Notes under the pieces: model-generated | Told to the model about the DNA's origin: nothing | Database searches by the model: none | What the model saw: the letters and a program-made list of their open reading frames with translations, nothing else | Shown: piece by piece, positions 21,110 to 36,449 of the stretch | Layout: every line of letters begins with the position of its first letter | Position numbering within the stretch: position 1 is the first letter of the stretch | NCBI GenBank assembly: GCA_015178975.1 | Contig: WHVD01000005.1 | Coordinates: 1,674,001-1,738,000 of the forward strand | Origin: Hysterangium stoloniferum | Lineage: Eukaryota > Basidiomycota > Agaricomycetes > Hysterangiales > Hysterangiaceae | DNA length: 64,000 nucleotides | Reading direction: 5' to 3' | Made by a program: the position numbers and the translations under genes

Positions 21110-23100
21110 ATCGTGGAGTGGATGAGAAAAACAGTTAGAGAGTGAAACTTGTAGGTGAAGGACGATGGCAAAGCGATTGGCTCGAGATTGTCCCGATCCA
21201 GCCACAGAGCGGAGACAAAGTTGCCTTACATAAGTCCGTTCACAATGGACTCCCAACACTCATTTATCAAGTCACCATGCATTATGCAGCGTAGCGATAT
21301 CCTGTCAACACAACCCCGCTCTTCGATGTTACGTTACTTCCATGCGGCAATGAGGTCTCCGGGAGCAAAACTGGGATTTCTCGTGATGCTGTTTACTTAT
21401 ACCCAACTAGGAGGGCCTTCTACTATTTATCATGGACAATATCATATCTGCTATTGCTCTATTGCGCAGGCAATATTCCTTTTTTCATCTGTGTTGTGAA
21501 CCTTCTACGACGACGATGCGAGCAGCCAATTTTGATGCTTGAAGATCTGTAGCCACAATCAGTGGAGTGGCTTGACTGGGCTATGGGCAATTGCCAAAGT
21601 TTGTTAACAGACAAAGCGCTTTGGAAGCAGCGGAAAAGCTCTCTAGATTCGATCGCCAAACAATCTAATTTACGAAGAATTGCTTTTCATGTCTTGTTCG
21701 TCAACGTTTTTTTTAAGTTTTCAGCACAGCAGGCCGCTTGGTTGCTATGCAGTAATAGCTGATTCAGAACCTCACACTGGTAGAATTTTCCACATTCATC
21801 AATAGCGGAAACTATATGAGGGAAGGCGGGGCTACAGCTCCATCTCATCGATGCAGATGTACTCGGAGCCATGCAATAGCAAGGTGACCAAGGCAAAGCA
21901 AGGTCACCAGCGTCCACCAGAGCGCCGCTGGGCAGACCACCACCATATCACTCCCCGCAATCAATTATCTCCAAAGATCGAACTTTGTCAACTAAGGTAG
22001 AGGGTGGCCAGGGAAAACAGATTGTAACGGTTTCGAGCCGACGAAAGCTCTCATCAGAGAGATACCGCTACCCCTACCGTTTCACCCAGTCAGAATTACT
22101 GTTTAGGAATCTACTACTAAGCCTGACAGCCAAAGGGAGTGATAAGAATAGATTTGTGCCGAAAAACGAGTGCACCGAAATTTTAGGAATCTTGAGACCC
22201 AATGGTGGGTAGTATACGGATGGGAGGTACACCTGTCAGGAGAGGGAGGCTTCAACCCGAGAACGAAGCTGACAGATCGTGGACCGAGGCCAGCAGGGAA
22301 ACCTGCTGGATCGGATTTTGCCGATCTCCATACAGCAAGACGATGGTGGACGCTAACTGCTGCCCTTTCTCGCTCGCTCTTGGAATTTAATTGATTTACT
22401 TCTGAATTGTTCACACACTATGCTGGCGCCTCTAAATAACACCTAAGCTATGGTCATGACTTGGGACTACGCTTCACGGTTTGAGCTATTTACCTCCACG
22501 AGGACTGTTCGAGGCTGGTGCTGTCCCCTCACTGGTGGTATTTCAGGATCAAACCTATTGCTGCCTTTGGTGTCTTGTGTGTTTAGACTATCCCAGTCTA
22601 GGCTAGCTTCTCTACGATTACTCATGGATTCTTTACATTAATGTCAACTCCTGGGGCCCACTATGTAGGATCTATGATGCAACCGAACTGATGCTATGCT
22701 ATAAATCAGGAACCACAGCTCATTTCTCATTAACGCTTGCAGCCTAATTGGAACATTTAGAGAGGAACTGTCAAGTTATAATGATGGATTGGATCTTATC
22801 GGCACTGCTATTCACTCGATCTAGGTCCTAAAGTCGAAACCAGTGCCTCACTTTGCTGTCATAGGTCACAAAGAGCCGTTTGAAGATTTCATGGATAACA
22901 ACTAAGTTCTGCATTCACAGTGCTGGGGGTAAGCATGGGTGGATTAATCCATCAATTCAATACTTTCACCTTGACAATGAACTAACCGTACCACGTTGAC
23001 TGTCACAAGCAGGCTATTACTTCTAGCGTCTAGTAAAGGATTTCCAGTTCGCACTCTCCAATTGTCACCCGTTGGGTTTCAATTGTAAGTCTAGAATTAA
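21110..23100. other. No gene seen; paired hairpins at 22290-22326
   Basis: Two kilobases without a convincing gene. Two adjacent perfect hairpins occur: CCAGCAGG-GAAA-CCTGCTGG (22290-22309) and GATCGG-ATTTTG-CCGATC (22309-22326). The overlapping frames at 22103-22414 on both strands show no family signal. Confidence 0.4.
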
Positions 23101-23118
23101 ATTATCAATTATTGGGTA

Positions 23119-23745
23119 TCATGAGTCACGTTTGGTAATGTGTACGTTCAGATCGCCTACAGGAAGCAAATGCCCCGCTCCCATACGCGATGTAAGATAC
23201 GTGAGTTGCGAATTAGAACTTGGATCAAGTTCGATCGTTACATTGGTTAAAAGCAAAGCCAGTAATATCTTTAATTCTCCAAGAAGAATTATCTAGCAAG
23301 GAAACGAAGACTTACCTGCCCTCACACACTGAAACGCCTCCACCAAAGGGTATGGTATAATTTGGAACAACTCGGCCGTCTTTATAAAATTTTGCTCAAG
23401 GATTTAGGTACCTTCTCGGATTGGATTTATGGGGAGCTTCGTGAATACCTTCATCTAAATGCACCGTATGCGTCATACAGACAATTGTCTCGCTAGCCTC
23501 AAATGGTATCCACCAAGCTCCCTCAACCACATAGATAGAGAGCACCGATGAAGATATGCGCAATATTTCTTGAATTGTCGAGGAGAACAAGGGCAAGGAT
23601 GACTTGAGATCCATTCATTTTCTTCCCTCAATTCTTTGAGAAGGGTTAATTTCCATTCATTCTGCGCTGCGTCTACTTTTGAAACGAGAGCACCAAGGCC
23701 TTTTGGCTCTTGCAGCTGTATTACTAGCACCCAGTCAGCTACATA
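23119..23745 (-). pseudogene. Cytochrome P450 C-terminal remnant
   Basis: P450s are haem mono-oxygenases of the ER membrane. Seen in order on the minus strand: an I-helix-like ADWVLVIQLQEPKGLGALVS, then SSLPLFSSTIQEILRISSSV (K-helix with ExxR as EILR), a PxR-type region ending KSNPRRYL, the haem loop VPNYTIPFGGGVSVCEGR (haem-ligand Cys), and a tail ILLALLLTNVTIEL ... HLLPVGDLNVHITKRDS with stop at 23119. The reading frame changes between the first two blocks, and the exon after the haem loop does not join cleanly. No N-terminal half with membrane anchor was found upstream. I read this as a truncated pseudogene, though a badly modelled intact C-terminal half cannot be excluded. Confidence 0.7.
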
Positions 23746-24659
23746 CGCAGCATTTGATTAGGATCCCCATAGTTTCTCACCCTCCGTCTTTAACAGTGGC
23801 CTCTACCTGAGTTACAAAGTCGATACAAGCGTCAAGCCAACACCGGGGCTTTTGGGCCAAACCGGGCCGGAACAGCACCAAGTACCGGTAGCAGCAACTA
23901 ATCGATCTGAACAGGCCCACTCCACTGGACCAGACATTCCTGCAAGTTAAGTCTCCACACCACTTCCATCGCTTCACTTCAAAGCCTCACACATGGTCAT
24001 CTCCAGTGAATGTTCGTGGAAAGGTGTTGCCCCTCTCCACAACCGGTGTGAGGAACGTCTATCTCGCCATCCGCCCATCGATGGCGTTGCCACACCTCTT
24101 GCGGACTTCATCTTTCCTGTTATTTTTGGCGCTGTAATCTACACATTTTCCTGGAGTAAATTAAACCACTAGACTCTCAAAAGATATATAATCCATTTCA
24201 GAAATTTGAAGAATAATACTCTCACCTCGTAGTTGCTGGCCTCCTGATCCCAAGATGGAATCAGGCTTGGATGGAACTCCTCGGTATCACAGAGGAATAT
24301 CACCGACTGTAGCGAATTTATGGTCAAGCTGGAGAGTATTGCAGAAGAGGCATCTTGTGTCCATTTGCCAGTAATCCACCAGGCTTTGCACGCCTGACAC
24401 GCTATTAATTGGTAGTCGTTCCGAGACAGGCTGGCCTCGTTCCCGGGTTTGAGCCATACAGGAAGGCACGATGTATGCAGCGTATTAGTTGTTGGTACTG
24501 CAGCTACAGCAACCAAAAGGTCTGAAAGACCTTATTATGAAAATCGACCAGGTCCGAAGTGAATGGACATAATCTTCCTGACGGATTGAAGACTCACATG
24601 ACTGGGCAATTGAATTATATTTCCCCCTTTTAGAAAGTACCCTTCGGGAGACATCGAGA

Positions 24660-25330
24660 ATGTCTACATATTCACTTCGAACCATTTCGGAGCCCTGTAG
24701 CATGGCTTTTTATCTTTTCCACAAGGATCCTTGTGTAGCTGCCAGCACAGCTCACAGTCTTCCCTCGTCAACCCCTCTATGACAGCAGCCTTCCTGGTCC
24801 ACTGCATGCCATCAGAAACCGAAGCTTTCAAAAGCCCGGCCAGCATTTTGGAAGCCACGGTCTGTCTCCAAAGCTTCCGCTACCCAAGTGGACTGCTCCT
24901 CGGCTCCCCCGAAAACCCCGCGCCTTGTCTCCATACCCGCCTCCACCACCAAGCTGCATTTTCCCTTGCTCGAGGAGCAAGGAAAACACCTGGGTCCGCG
25001 GCCGGATTTCTTCCAACACTGCAGGGAATTATCCCTGCAGCGGTTGCAAGGGGCCAAATTGATGGCCTCCAGTCGGATGGGCCCGCATTTTGTTTTATGT
25101 TATGCTAGTCAGTCCGGAACCTGAGGACAGAATTCAAAACTTACTTTTGGGCTGGAAGCCCCAGTTTTCTCCTCGGACCCGACTTGACTTGATCTCTTCG
25201 ACCCGTCACTGCGGTTGCTTGAAAATTAGCTTTATGCTTTTTTTTGAGTCTTAACCCACTTACCTTTCTGGAGGCCTCTGATAAACATGTCATGTAACAT
25301 ACCTTCCCATACACTGCAATGTACCCCAAC
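24660..25330 (-). pseudogene. Zn(II)2Cys6-like cluster fragment
   Basis: A minus-strand frame near 24950-25055 encodes PCNRCRDNSLQCWKK and then CFPCSSSKGKC, giving C-x2-C-x6-C-x9-C-x2-C-x6-C. This spacing fits the fungal binuclear zinc cluster used for DNA binding. An upstream block (about 25145-25200) is basic (GRRDQVKSGPRRK). Downstream frames change at about 24840 and carry LTREDCELCWQLHKDPCGKD. Short exons, frame changes and no regulatory domain suggest a fragment or decayed gene. Cys-rich proteins of this type are often amplified in Agaricomycetes. Confidence 0.35.
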
Positions 25331-25459
25331 CAAAGAGTATGGAGTGATTAAGGACCCGCACGCCATTATTATTAGTGACTACCTTCCCATACACTGCAAT
25401 GTACCCCAACCAAAGAGTATGAGTGATTAAGGACCCGCACGTCATTATTATTAGTGAGT
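25301..25459. repeat. 80-bp tandem duplication
   Basis: ACCTTCCCATACACTGCAAT starts at 25301 and again at 25381. The two units are almost identical (one single-base deletion and very few substitutions), so the duplication is recent. It is non-coding. Confidence 0.9.
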
Positions 25460-26353
25460 ATTGCCTGCTTATCTAGATAACGTTGGGGGTTGGATACATT
25501 CATATTCGTGTGTGTATTCAGTCTACTACTGGCTGAGAATAAGTGTATTCCCCATTTTGATGAGCTGGTTTGAAGGGTAATATCAACCGAAATTAAGTGT
25601 AAAAATATGTAAAAGTGACATCTGCCCTACTTAGTTTCAGTGTCTAGAGTGCTTCATTTAATTGCACCACTAACTTCCTACAGTGGACACCACTGTGAGT
25701 CCTCTCTGAGGGCTGTGGTTAGCCTGCATCAACAATACAGCAAGTATGCACATCAATTTCTTTTGAAAACATTACCGAATTTCCATGGAAAAAGTTCCTC
25801 CATGGGAAGGTTTATCTCACCCTTTGCTTACGAGGCAGGCTGTTGTACATTTTTTTGGCAATTTTTTTTGACGCGAAGAAGTCTTATGAATTCCAACTTC
25901 CATATTATGTTATCGGTGTTCCTAGCTTCTTGATTCCCGGGTCGCATAAGGCATACTAAAAATCTTATGTCCCCATGGCCAGGCCAGGCCACCGGAATGT
26001 GGTCGCGTGGGTCCGGAAGATGTTCCATTGTGACCGTGTCATGTCATGCTTGGAATAAATATCAGATTTTAGGGGAGCAATAACAGAGGGACACCTAAAA
26101 TGAGATAGATAATATATCTGATCAGTTATTTATACACTTGCAAGGTGGGAGTTATGTAAAGTTATGTAAGATGGATTCGCACAGAGGCACTGCACACACA
26201 GGTAACCACAGAGATACATAAAGTACGTGGCTGAATGAGCGCCTCTGGATTTTAGCTACCATTCGCTTCTCCTTAAATAAGTTGTATACCGGGTTAGTGT
26301 CTCTTAGACATTCTCTCTAGATAGTCTCTATTAGACCTCATTCCTTTCTTCTA
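25460..26353. other. Intergenic, promoter side of the Ca2+ ATPase gene
   Basis: No gene seen. The last 60 bp before the ATG at 26354 are pyrimidine-rich with repeated TCTCT and ATTAGAC, as expected for a leader. Confidence 0.4.
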
Positions 26354-29834
<3,481 letters not shown>

Positions 29835-30291
29835 TCTTCCCATGGCGAGTGCTGATGTTGTCTCGAGGCTATGTTTATCGATCCCCCGTCGAAAATAAAG
29901 GTACAATGAGACTGGGATGTAAATATTTATTGGCGCATAAATATATGGAAAAAACTAAAGAACTGCGTAATGATAGATAGCTTCATGAGCAATTAATCGT
30001 GCATGTGTTTCATTATGTTCCACCTCAGTCCGTTTCGTCAACCATGTCTTGGGTTGAATTTTCGGTCAGACTACGAACGTAAAATATTCTGCCAGCAATT
30101 CTATCAAACACTGCTGCAATAAGACGAATTTAATCTGTAGAAAGACTTGTCATGAGATGAAAGTTAGCATGGCAGTTGCCTTGGGATTTGTACCTCCGAC
30201 CATTAGCGACCAAGCGCTGCGGGAGTTGAAAAAAATTCATTTTGGCGCCCTCCCTATCCCTCACACCTCACAGCGATTCTCATCCCATAAC
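29835..30291. other. Intergenic between Ca2+ ATPase and SSB1
   Basis: About 450 bp with the 3' end of the ATPase gene and the promoter of the Hsp70 gene. No clear heat-shock element array (nGAAn repeats) was seen, which fits a constitutive Ssb-type Hsp70. Confidence 0.4.
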
Positions 30292-32560
30292 ATGTCTGCG
30301 GAAGACGTTTTCGAAGGCGCTATCGGCATCGATCTCGGTACAACATACTCGTTAGTGCCCTACTGCTAGGAAAAAGTAGATCTTTGGATGCTGACGCTTC
30401 CGCTATTCAGCTGTGTCGGTGTCTGGCAAAACGATCGTGTAGAGATCATTGCAAACGATCGTTAGTCTTTCGACGGTGCTCAGAAAGAGTAGTATTAATG
30501 TATTGCCGCAGAGGGTAATCGAACCACGCCATCCTACGTCGCTTTCGCTGCTGAGGAGCGTTTGATCGGTGATGCCGCTAAGAACCAGGCAGCCATGAAC
30601 CCCAAAAACACCGTCTTTGACGCAAAACGTCTAATTGGGCGACGATACGAGTGAGTTGTGTTTTGTTTCATGCCTTCTAAGATTAGGCGTTTATCGATGA
30701 ATAGCGACCCCGACGTTAAAAAGGTCAGCATGCTCACAAACTTCCGCGCTTACTCTGACGCGTCACCCGCGGTAGGACATGACCCATTGGCCATTTGCCG
30801 TTATCGAAAAGGATGGTTCGCCCTTCATCAAGGTTGATTACCTCGGCGAAGAGAAAACATTCAGTCCCCAGGAGATCTCATCCATGGTTCTTTCTAAGAT
30901 GAAGGATATTTCTGAAGCCAAACTTGGCAAGACTGTCAAGAAGGCCGTTGTCACGTATGTATTTTGTATCTTAGTTTTTCCATTGTTCATACAATCTATA
31001 TATCAGCGTCCCTGCCTACTTCAATGACTCGCAACGTTTGGCCACAAAAGATGCTGGGGCTATCGCCGGCCTCGACGTCCTTCGTATTATTAATGAGCCC
31101 ACTGCTGCCGCTATCGCCTATGGTCTTGATCAACAATCAAAAACCGAGAAAAATGTTCTTATTTTCGATCTTGGCGGAGGAACCTTCGATGTTTCGCTAC
31201 TGCATATCACTGGCGGTATATTCGCCGTCAAAGCCACGGCTGGAGACACTCACCTTGGTGGTGAAGACTTCGATAATGCCTTGCTTGAGCACTTCAAGAA
31301 AGAGTTCCACAAGAAGACCAAGTTGGACATCTCAGACGATGCTCGTGCTTTGCGACGACTAAGGAGTGCCTGCGAGCGTGCTAAGCGCACTCTTTCCAGT
31401 GTCCCCCAAACCACTGTTGAGGTTGACTCGCTATATCAAGTATGTACCATTACAAACTCGGTCTAGCCTCTGTTCATGTAAATTTTGCAGGGTGAGGACT
31501 TCGCCGCCAACATCACTCGTGCCCGTTTCGAAGAGATCAACGCCGTTACCTTTAAATCCACCCTTGACCCCGTTGAGAAAGTCCTCAAGGACGCCAAGAT
31601 GGCTCGTGAGAAGGTTCGCCTAGGCTTTTCTTCGTTACATGTCGTATCATTTATTCCGTCGCAAAGGTTGATGACGTCGTCCTTGTTGGTGGCTCCACTC
31701 GTATTCCCAAGATTCAATCTCTTGTTTCCGAGTTCTTCGGTGGCCGTCAACTCAACAAATCTATCAACCCTGATGAGGCTGTTGCCTACGGCGCTGCCGT
31801 CCAGGCCGCCATTCTTACTGGTCAGACCACCGAGAAGACAGAAGGTATTCTTTTGCTCGACGTTGCTCCTTTGTCCCTTGGTGTCGCCATGCAAGGTGAT
31901 GTCTTTGGTGTTGTCGTTCCCCGTAATACCCCTATTCCCACCAACAAATCGCGGACATTTACAACTGTCGAGGACAATCAAACGACCGTCACCTTCCCCG
32001 TCTACGAGGGTGAGCGTACTCAGTGCCGCGACAACCGTCTCCTTGGAGAGTTCGAGCTCACCGGTATCCCGCCAATGCTCCGTGGCCAGGCTGAACTAGT
32101 GACCACATTCGAGGTTGACGCGAACGGCCTTCTTAAGGTCTCTGCTCAAGACCGTGCCTCTGGTCGCAAAGCTTCCATCAGTACGCATTTTCTTTGACAT
32201 TATGATGCCCTTGTTCAACACGCATCTATAGGCATCACTAACTCTGTGGGACGTCTCTCTGGTGCCGAAATCGACCAGATGATCAAAGACGCAGAACAAT
32301 TCAAGCAGGCTGACAAGGACTTCAGTGCTCGTCATGAAGCCAAGTCTGACCTTGAAGCTTACATCCAACAAGTCGAAGGCACCATCACCAGCCCCGAAAT
32401 CGGCATGAAGCTTAAGCGAGGTGCAAAGGCTGGCGTTGAAGCTGAACTTGCCCGTGCCCTCGAGAAGCTAGAAATTGAAGACTCGACTGCTGACGAGTTG
32501 AAGAAGGCTCAATTGAGCATTAAGCGTGCTTTGCAGAAAGCAACTGCTGGCATCCGGTGA
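30292..32560 (+). CDS. SSB1: Ribosome-associated Hsp70 (Ssb type)
   Basis: Binds nascent chains at the ribosome together with the RAC co-chaperone. About seven exons give about 610 residues. The start [20 protein letters not shown] carries the phosphate-1 loop, followed by [71 protein letters not shown] and the substrate-domain strands GELTG-type [10 protein letters not shown]. The C-terminus ends [12 protein letters not shown] with no EEVD or HDEL tail. That ending and the [11 protein letters not shown] start match Ssb and not cytosolic Ssa or ER Kar2. A longer in-frame ATG at 30157 is ignored because the 30292 start gives the usual N-terminus. Its 3' end converges with TRP2, about 260 bp apart. 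Confidence 0.92.
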
Positions 32561-32819
32561 GGAGTGGATGTGGGTGTGAGCGGCGGTTGCATAATCATAT
32601 GTTTCTTGCTTGTTATTCTCGTCTTTTATCGGCTTCTGCTTGTTGTTTCATTTTCGCATCGGTATGGAGAGGGACGTGTCCTGTTCTGTCCAAAAGTGGG
32701 GTAACTTCATGTGCCTTACAAATAATTGTGTATAGATCGAAGATGAAAAAAGCTGACTCGAGTTGGGAATGATGAGATTGAGCAAATACAAACGAATAAT
32801 GACCACTTTGTGTATTGTC

Positions 32820-34639
32820 TCACTCTGCCCTTGCCCTTTTCTGCTGTTCGTGATGGTATTCTGTAAAATGATTCACCTATAAGGAATGTGACCCAGACGA
32901 GCTTCATAAAGTGTACTTACGTTCAGCAATATCCAAGGTCCTCACGTTGCCCTGTAGCTTGTTGATGGTCTCCGCATATTCATCCTCCTCTACACTGTCG
33001 AAGACAATACCACCTCCTGCCTGGAGATACGCAACACCATCCTTGAACGTCATTGTGCGAATAGCGATGCATGTATCCATCTCATCATCGGCGAAGTCGA
33101 ACCGGCCGACAGCCCCTGCATACACGCCGCGACGCTCTTTCTCAAGGCCAGAAACTAACTCGATGGCCTTGATCTTGGGTGCACCAGAGACGGTGCCCGC
33201 AGGGAATATGGAGCGGAAGGCGTCGAAACTGAAATACGGCAGCGGTTCAGCACCTGGTGCGGAGACGCGGCTCAGCACACACACACACACACACGTACCG
33301 GTTCTTGCCTTCGCGCAGGATGCCCGTGACCATGCTGGTGAGATGGATGACGTGGCTGAATTTCTCGACTGCCATGAGCTTTTCGACCTGGACGGTGGCA
33401 GGCTGGCATGTGCGGTTCACGTCGTTCCGCGCGAGGTCGACGAGCATGATGTGCTCCGCGCGATCTTTCACCGAGTTGGCGAGTGCATCGCTGAGTCTTG
33501 CGTCCTCTGTCGGGCGCGTTTCAGGCTGCGTTTCAGGCGGCACGGAAAACATGACCTACCGTCGGCTGTCTTGCCCCGTCGGACGGTGCCCGCGATGGCG
33601 TGGTTGAACACCTTGTTTCGCTCCACCTTGCATAGCGTTTCGGGACTGGCACCGACGATCTGCAAATCGCCGCAGTCCAGATAAAACATGTACGGGCTCG
33701 GATTGACCTGGCGCAGCTGGCGATATGCATTGAACGGGTGCAGCTTCGTCGGCCGCGCCAGCCGCTGCGAGGGGACGGCCTGGATGATATCGCCCGCAAC
33801 GATATGTTTTTTGAGCTGTGTGACATGTGCTTCGTATCCCGCTTTGCCGATGTTGCTGGATGCGCGCATCCCGAGCTCGATTGGCTTCTGTACCGGCTCT
33901 GGGGTTTGGGAGCTGAGAACGAGTTTTGCGACGCGTCGGGCTTTGGCAACCGCGGTGTTATAGACGAAGGAAAGATTCACGACGTTTGACGAGAGAGATG
34001 CGGGGGGACAGAAGACGTGGGAGACTACTTTGATGTTTTGGAATACGTGGTCGTAGATGACGATCGTGTCCACGAGCATGAAGACGGACTCTGGGATCTT
34101 GAGAGGATCGGTGAGGTTTGGATTGCGTGTTTTGGGTTCGAAGTACTGGATGCAGTCATAGGCTACATAGCCAATTGCACCACCAGTAAATGTAGGAATT
34201 TCAGGGATTTTGACGTATTTGTACCGCTCAAGTTCTTTTTGAAGGACGACCAAAGGATCTCCTTCAATATCCTGACCTGGACCTGTCCGGGTGACTTTGA
34301 ATGGGTCTATATAGCAAATTCAATGAGATTTCAAGATAGAATGATAGATGCATGTGCTCACCTGCCCCGATAAAACTATATCGGGCAATGCTTTCTCCCC
34401 CGACCACACTTTCTAACAAGAACGAATACTTGGAGTTATTTGCTACCTTCAAGTACGTCATACATGGCGTGAGGAGGTCGGCAGGAAATTGAACAAAGAC
34501 TGGAACGCAATTTCCTTGCTTCTCATGGATGATGAGTTGTTCGACCTCGGCCAAAGATGGATTCGCTGCGAGTTGCTATAGTCCTGAAGGCGTCAGTCTG
34601 CAATTTAAATACCAAAAAGACACTCACACTAGTATCCAT
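32820..34639 (-). CDS. TRP2: Anthranilate synthase component I
   Basis: Converts chorismate to anthranilate, the first committed step of tryptophan synthesis, using ammonia from the glutaminase subunit (TRP3 in fungi), which is not in the window. About six exons, near 500 residues. Exon 1 is 12 nt (MDTS) before [15 protein letters not shown]. Visible are the Trp-feedback region [110 protein letters not shown] and [15 protein letters not shown]. The last short exon gives [12 protein letters not shown]-stop at 32820. The gene is intact. An intron near 33250-33330 holds a (CA)n run. No TGASTCA-type Gcn4/Cpc1 site was clear in the upstream 300 bp. Confidence 0.93.
33276..33294. repeat. (CA)n microsatellite in a TRP2 intron
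   Basis: About nine CA units lie within the TRP2 intron between the LREGKNR and [11 protein letters not shown] exons, close to the donor site. The length is likely polymorphic. Confidence 0.85.
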
Positions 34640-35325
34640 TCTTTTTTGTTAGGAAAGAAAAGGGTGCCAGGGCTTCTGGGATCAGAACGGTTCTTTTAAG
34701 GCCGAAAGGTCCTAAAGTTCCGGAGTATCAAGTAGTCTCGTCAAGTCTCTTCGAGTCTTGAGTTATACTTATTTAGCACGGCTAGCACGTGATCGAGTCG
34801 CTGTATATTATAATTTCCAAACTTGGTTTTTTTTTTGGGAAAGATCTGGACTAAACTGAATGTTGAAACGACCAGAGTTACAGGGCAATTTTGACATAAA
34901 TTCACATATTAAGTAACTCACAATAATATTTTAGACTAACCGCGGGGATAGGTCCCGGCGGAGGCTGAAAAAAAAATCCCAGATAAGTAAGTCCGTTTGA
35001 GCCCGGTCTAAAAAACAAAACCTGAGTGGATATGCGATTTTCACGTTCCGCCAAATTATACGAGACTCCGACTGCGAGTTCAATCCTTGTAGTGTGTTAA
35101 AATGCCATTGCATCCACAGTAGTCGTATTTAGTGCTTCTATGAATGCACTACAGAAATGTAATATAATAAGCTATATAGAATGGCGAGAAGAGAATTGGA
35201 AAAGTTTCTGCCTGCATTTCACCCAGAGTCACTCAAATCATTTTACATCGGAGCGTTGTGAGTTTCTCGTGGAGACTTGTATTGCTTTTGGAACAATCAT
35301 TGTCGGAGTTCGATCTCTTTCCCGT
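34640..35325. other. Divergent promoter region TRP2 / uS2m
   Basis: About 690 bp between divergently transcribed genes. It holds an E-box-like CACGTG (AGCACGTGATC near 34784) and poly-T/A runs. No gene or tRNA is convincing here. Confidence 0.5.
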
Positions 35326-36402
35326 ATGAGTGTTCGACACACTTTGACGGCCTTGCACCGCTCATGCACACGGCGAGGAGCTGCCAGCTCACTGCGCAGA
35401 GCAATTTCGACAGAAACAGACCTAACATTGGAACTCGAAGAACTGGGGGGCGCCCCCCTCCCAAGCAATGACATCTTAGCCGCAGAACTCCCGCGCCCCA
35501 CAATCGCCTTTGCGGACGACGTCCCAGCGGGGATGCGGCACGTCCTCGAAATGAAACTAAAACGAGAGCGATTCTCTGCGCTGAGTGCGTTTCTCCGTCG
35601 TCCTTTTTTTTTTTTTACGTGCAACAGCTGAGGGAGGGTGTCGCCAGAGGGCCAGTTTTACGGTCTGGGGTCGACGCAGACCCGCGAGAACACCTGGCAG
35701 CCGCACCACGAGCTCCACCGCCCGGCACACCCCTCGGAATTGACCCTGTCCGCACTCATGGCTGCCGGTGCCCACTTGGGGCACTCCAAAGCCCTCCTCA
35801 ACCCCGCCTTTGCGCCATATGCCTACGGCACGCGCGCAGGCATCACAATAATCAACCTCGACACAACACTGCCGCTATTGCGCCGTGCGGCGGCACTCGT
35901 CCGCGCAGTCGCACTGCACGACGGCACTGTTGTTTTTGTGGGCACCCGCCCCGACCTCAAAGTCATCGTGGAAAAGGCCGCGCAGCGCATGGCGCAGAAT
36001 GCGTACCATGTCGGTGACCGGTGGCTGCCAGGGACACTCACCAATCGCGTCCAAGTCTTTGGGCCGAATACATCGCTCGCAAAGCGTGTCATTCCCGACC
36101 TTGTTGTTTTCCTCAACCCCATTGCGAACCTTACGGCAATTCGGGAGTGTGCCGTGTCGCATGTGCCAACTGTCGGCATCATTGACTCAAATATCGATCC
36201 ACGCATAGTTATGTATCCTATTCCGGCAAATGACGAAAGCACACGTACCGCAGAGCTTGTGGCGGGGGTACTAAGTATTGCGGGGAGAGAAGGAAACGAG
36301 TTGCGGCGCACAGAAATCGACGAGGTGACCGAGATACGTGCAGAAATGGAGGCGGAGGAGAGAGCGCGGTCAGCAGAAAGAAAATTTAGACAGCCGTCTT
36401 AG
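35326..36402 (+). CDS. MRP4: Mitochondrial small-subunit ribosomal protein uS2
   Basis: Component of the mitochondrial 37S subunit. The N-terminus MSVRHTLTALHRSCTRRGAA is basic and hydroxylated, a presequence. A 47-bp intron (35586-35632) joins KRERFSAL to RRVSPEGQFYGLGS in phase. The uS2 core follows: LSALMAAGAHLGHSKALLNP, YAYGTRAGITIINLDTTLPL, VVFVGTRPDLKVIVEKAAQR, PDLVVFLNPIANLTAIRECA and PTVGIIDSNIDPRIVMYPIP. A charged tail ends ERKFRQPS. Length is about 340 residues. Base composition is GC-rich compared with neighbours. Its stop is only 47 bp from the SHQ1 stop on the other strand. Confidence 0.9.
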
Positions 36403-36449
36403 TATACGTGTACAGCTAGAACTAATAGTTTTATATGCCTCTAATTTGC

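Noticed and set aside
22103-22414. Overlapping frames on both strands as a gene
   Set aside because: No domain, no introns or promoter, composition not protein-like.
23119-25330. P450 plus Zn2Cys6 as a secondary-metabolism cluster
   Set aside because: Both pieces appear broken and no core synthase, transporter or other tailoring gene lies nearby.
30157-30291. Upstream in-frame ATG for SSB1
   Set aside because: Would add 45 residues absent from Ssb proteins; the 30292 start gives the family N-terminus.
35040-35110. tRNA-like GAGTTCAATCC (B-box resemblance)
   Set aside because: No matching A-box or cloverleaf arms found around it.
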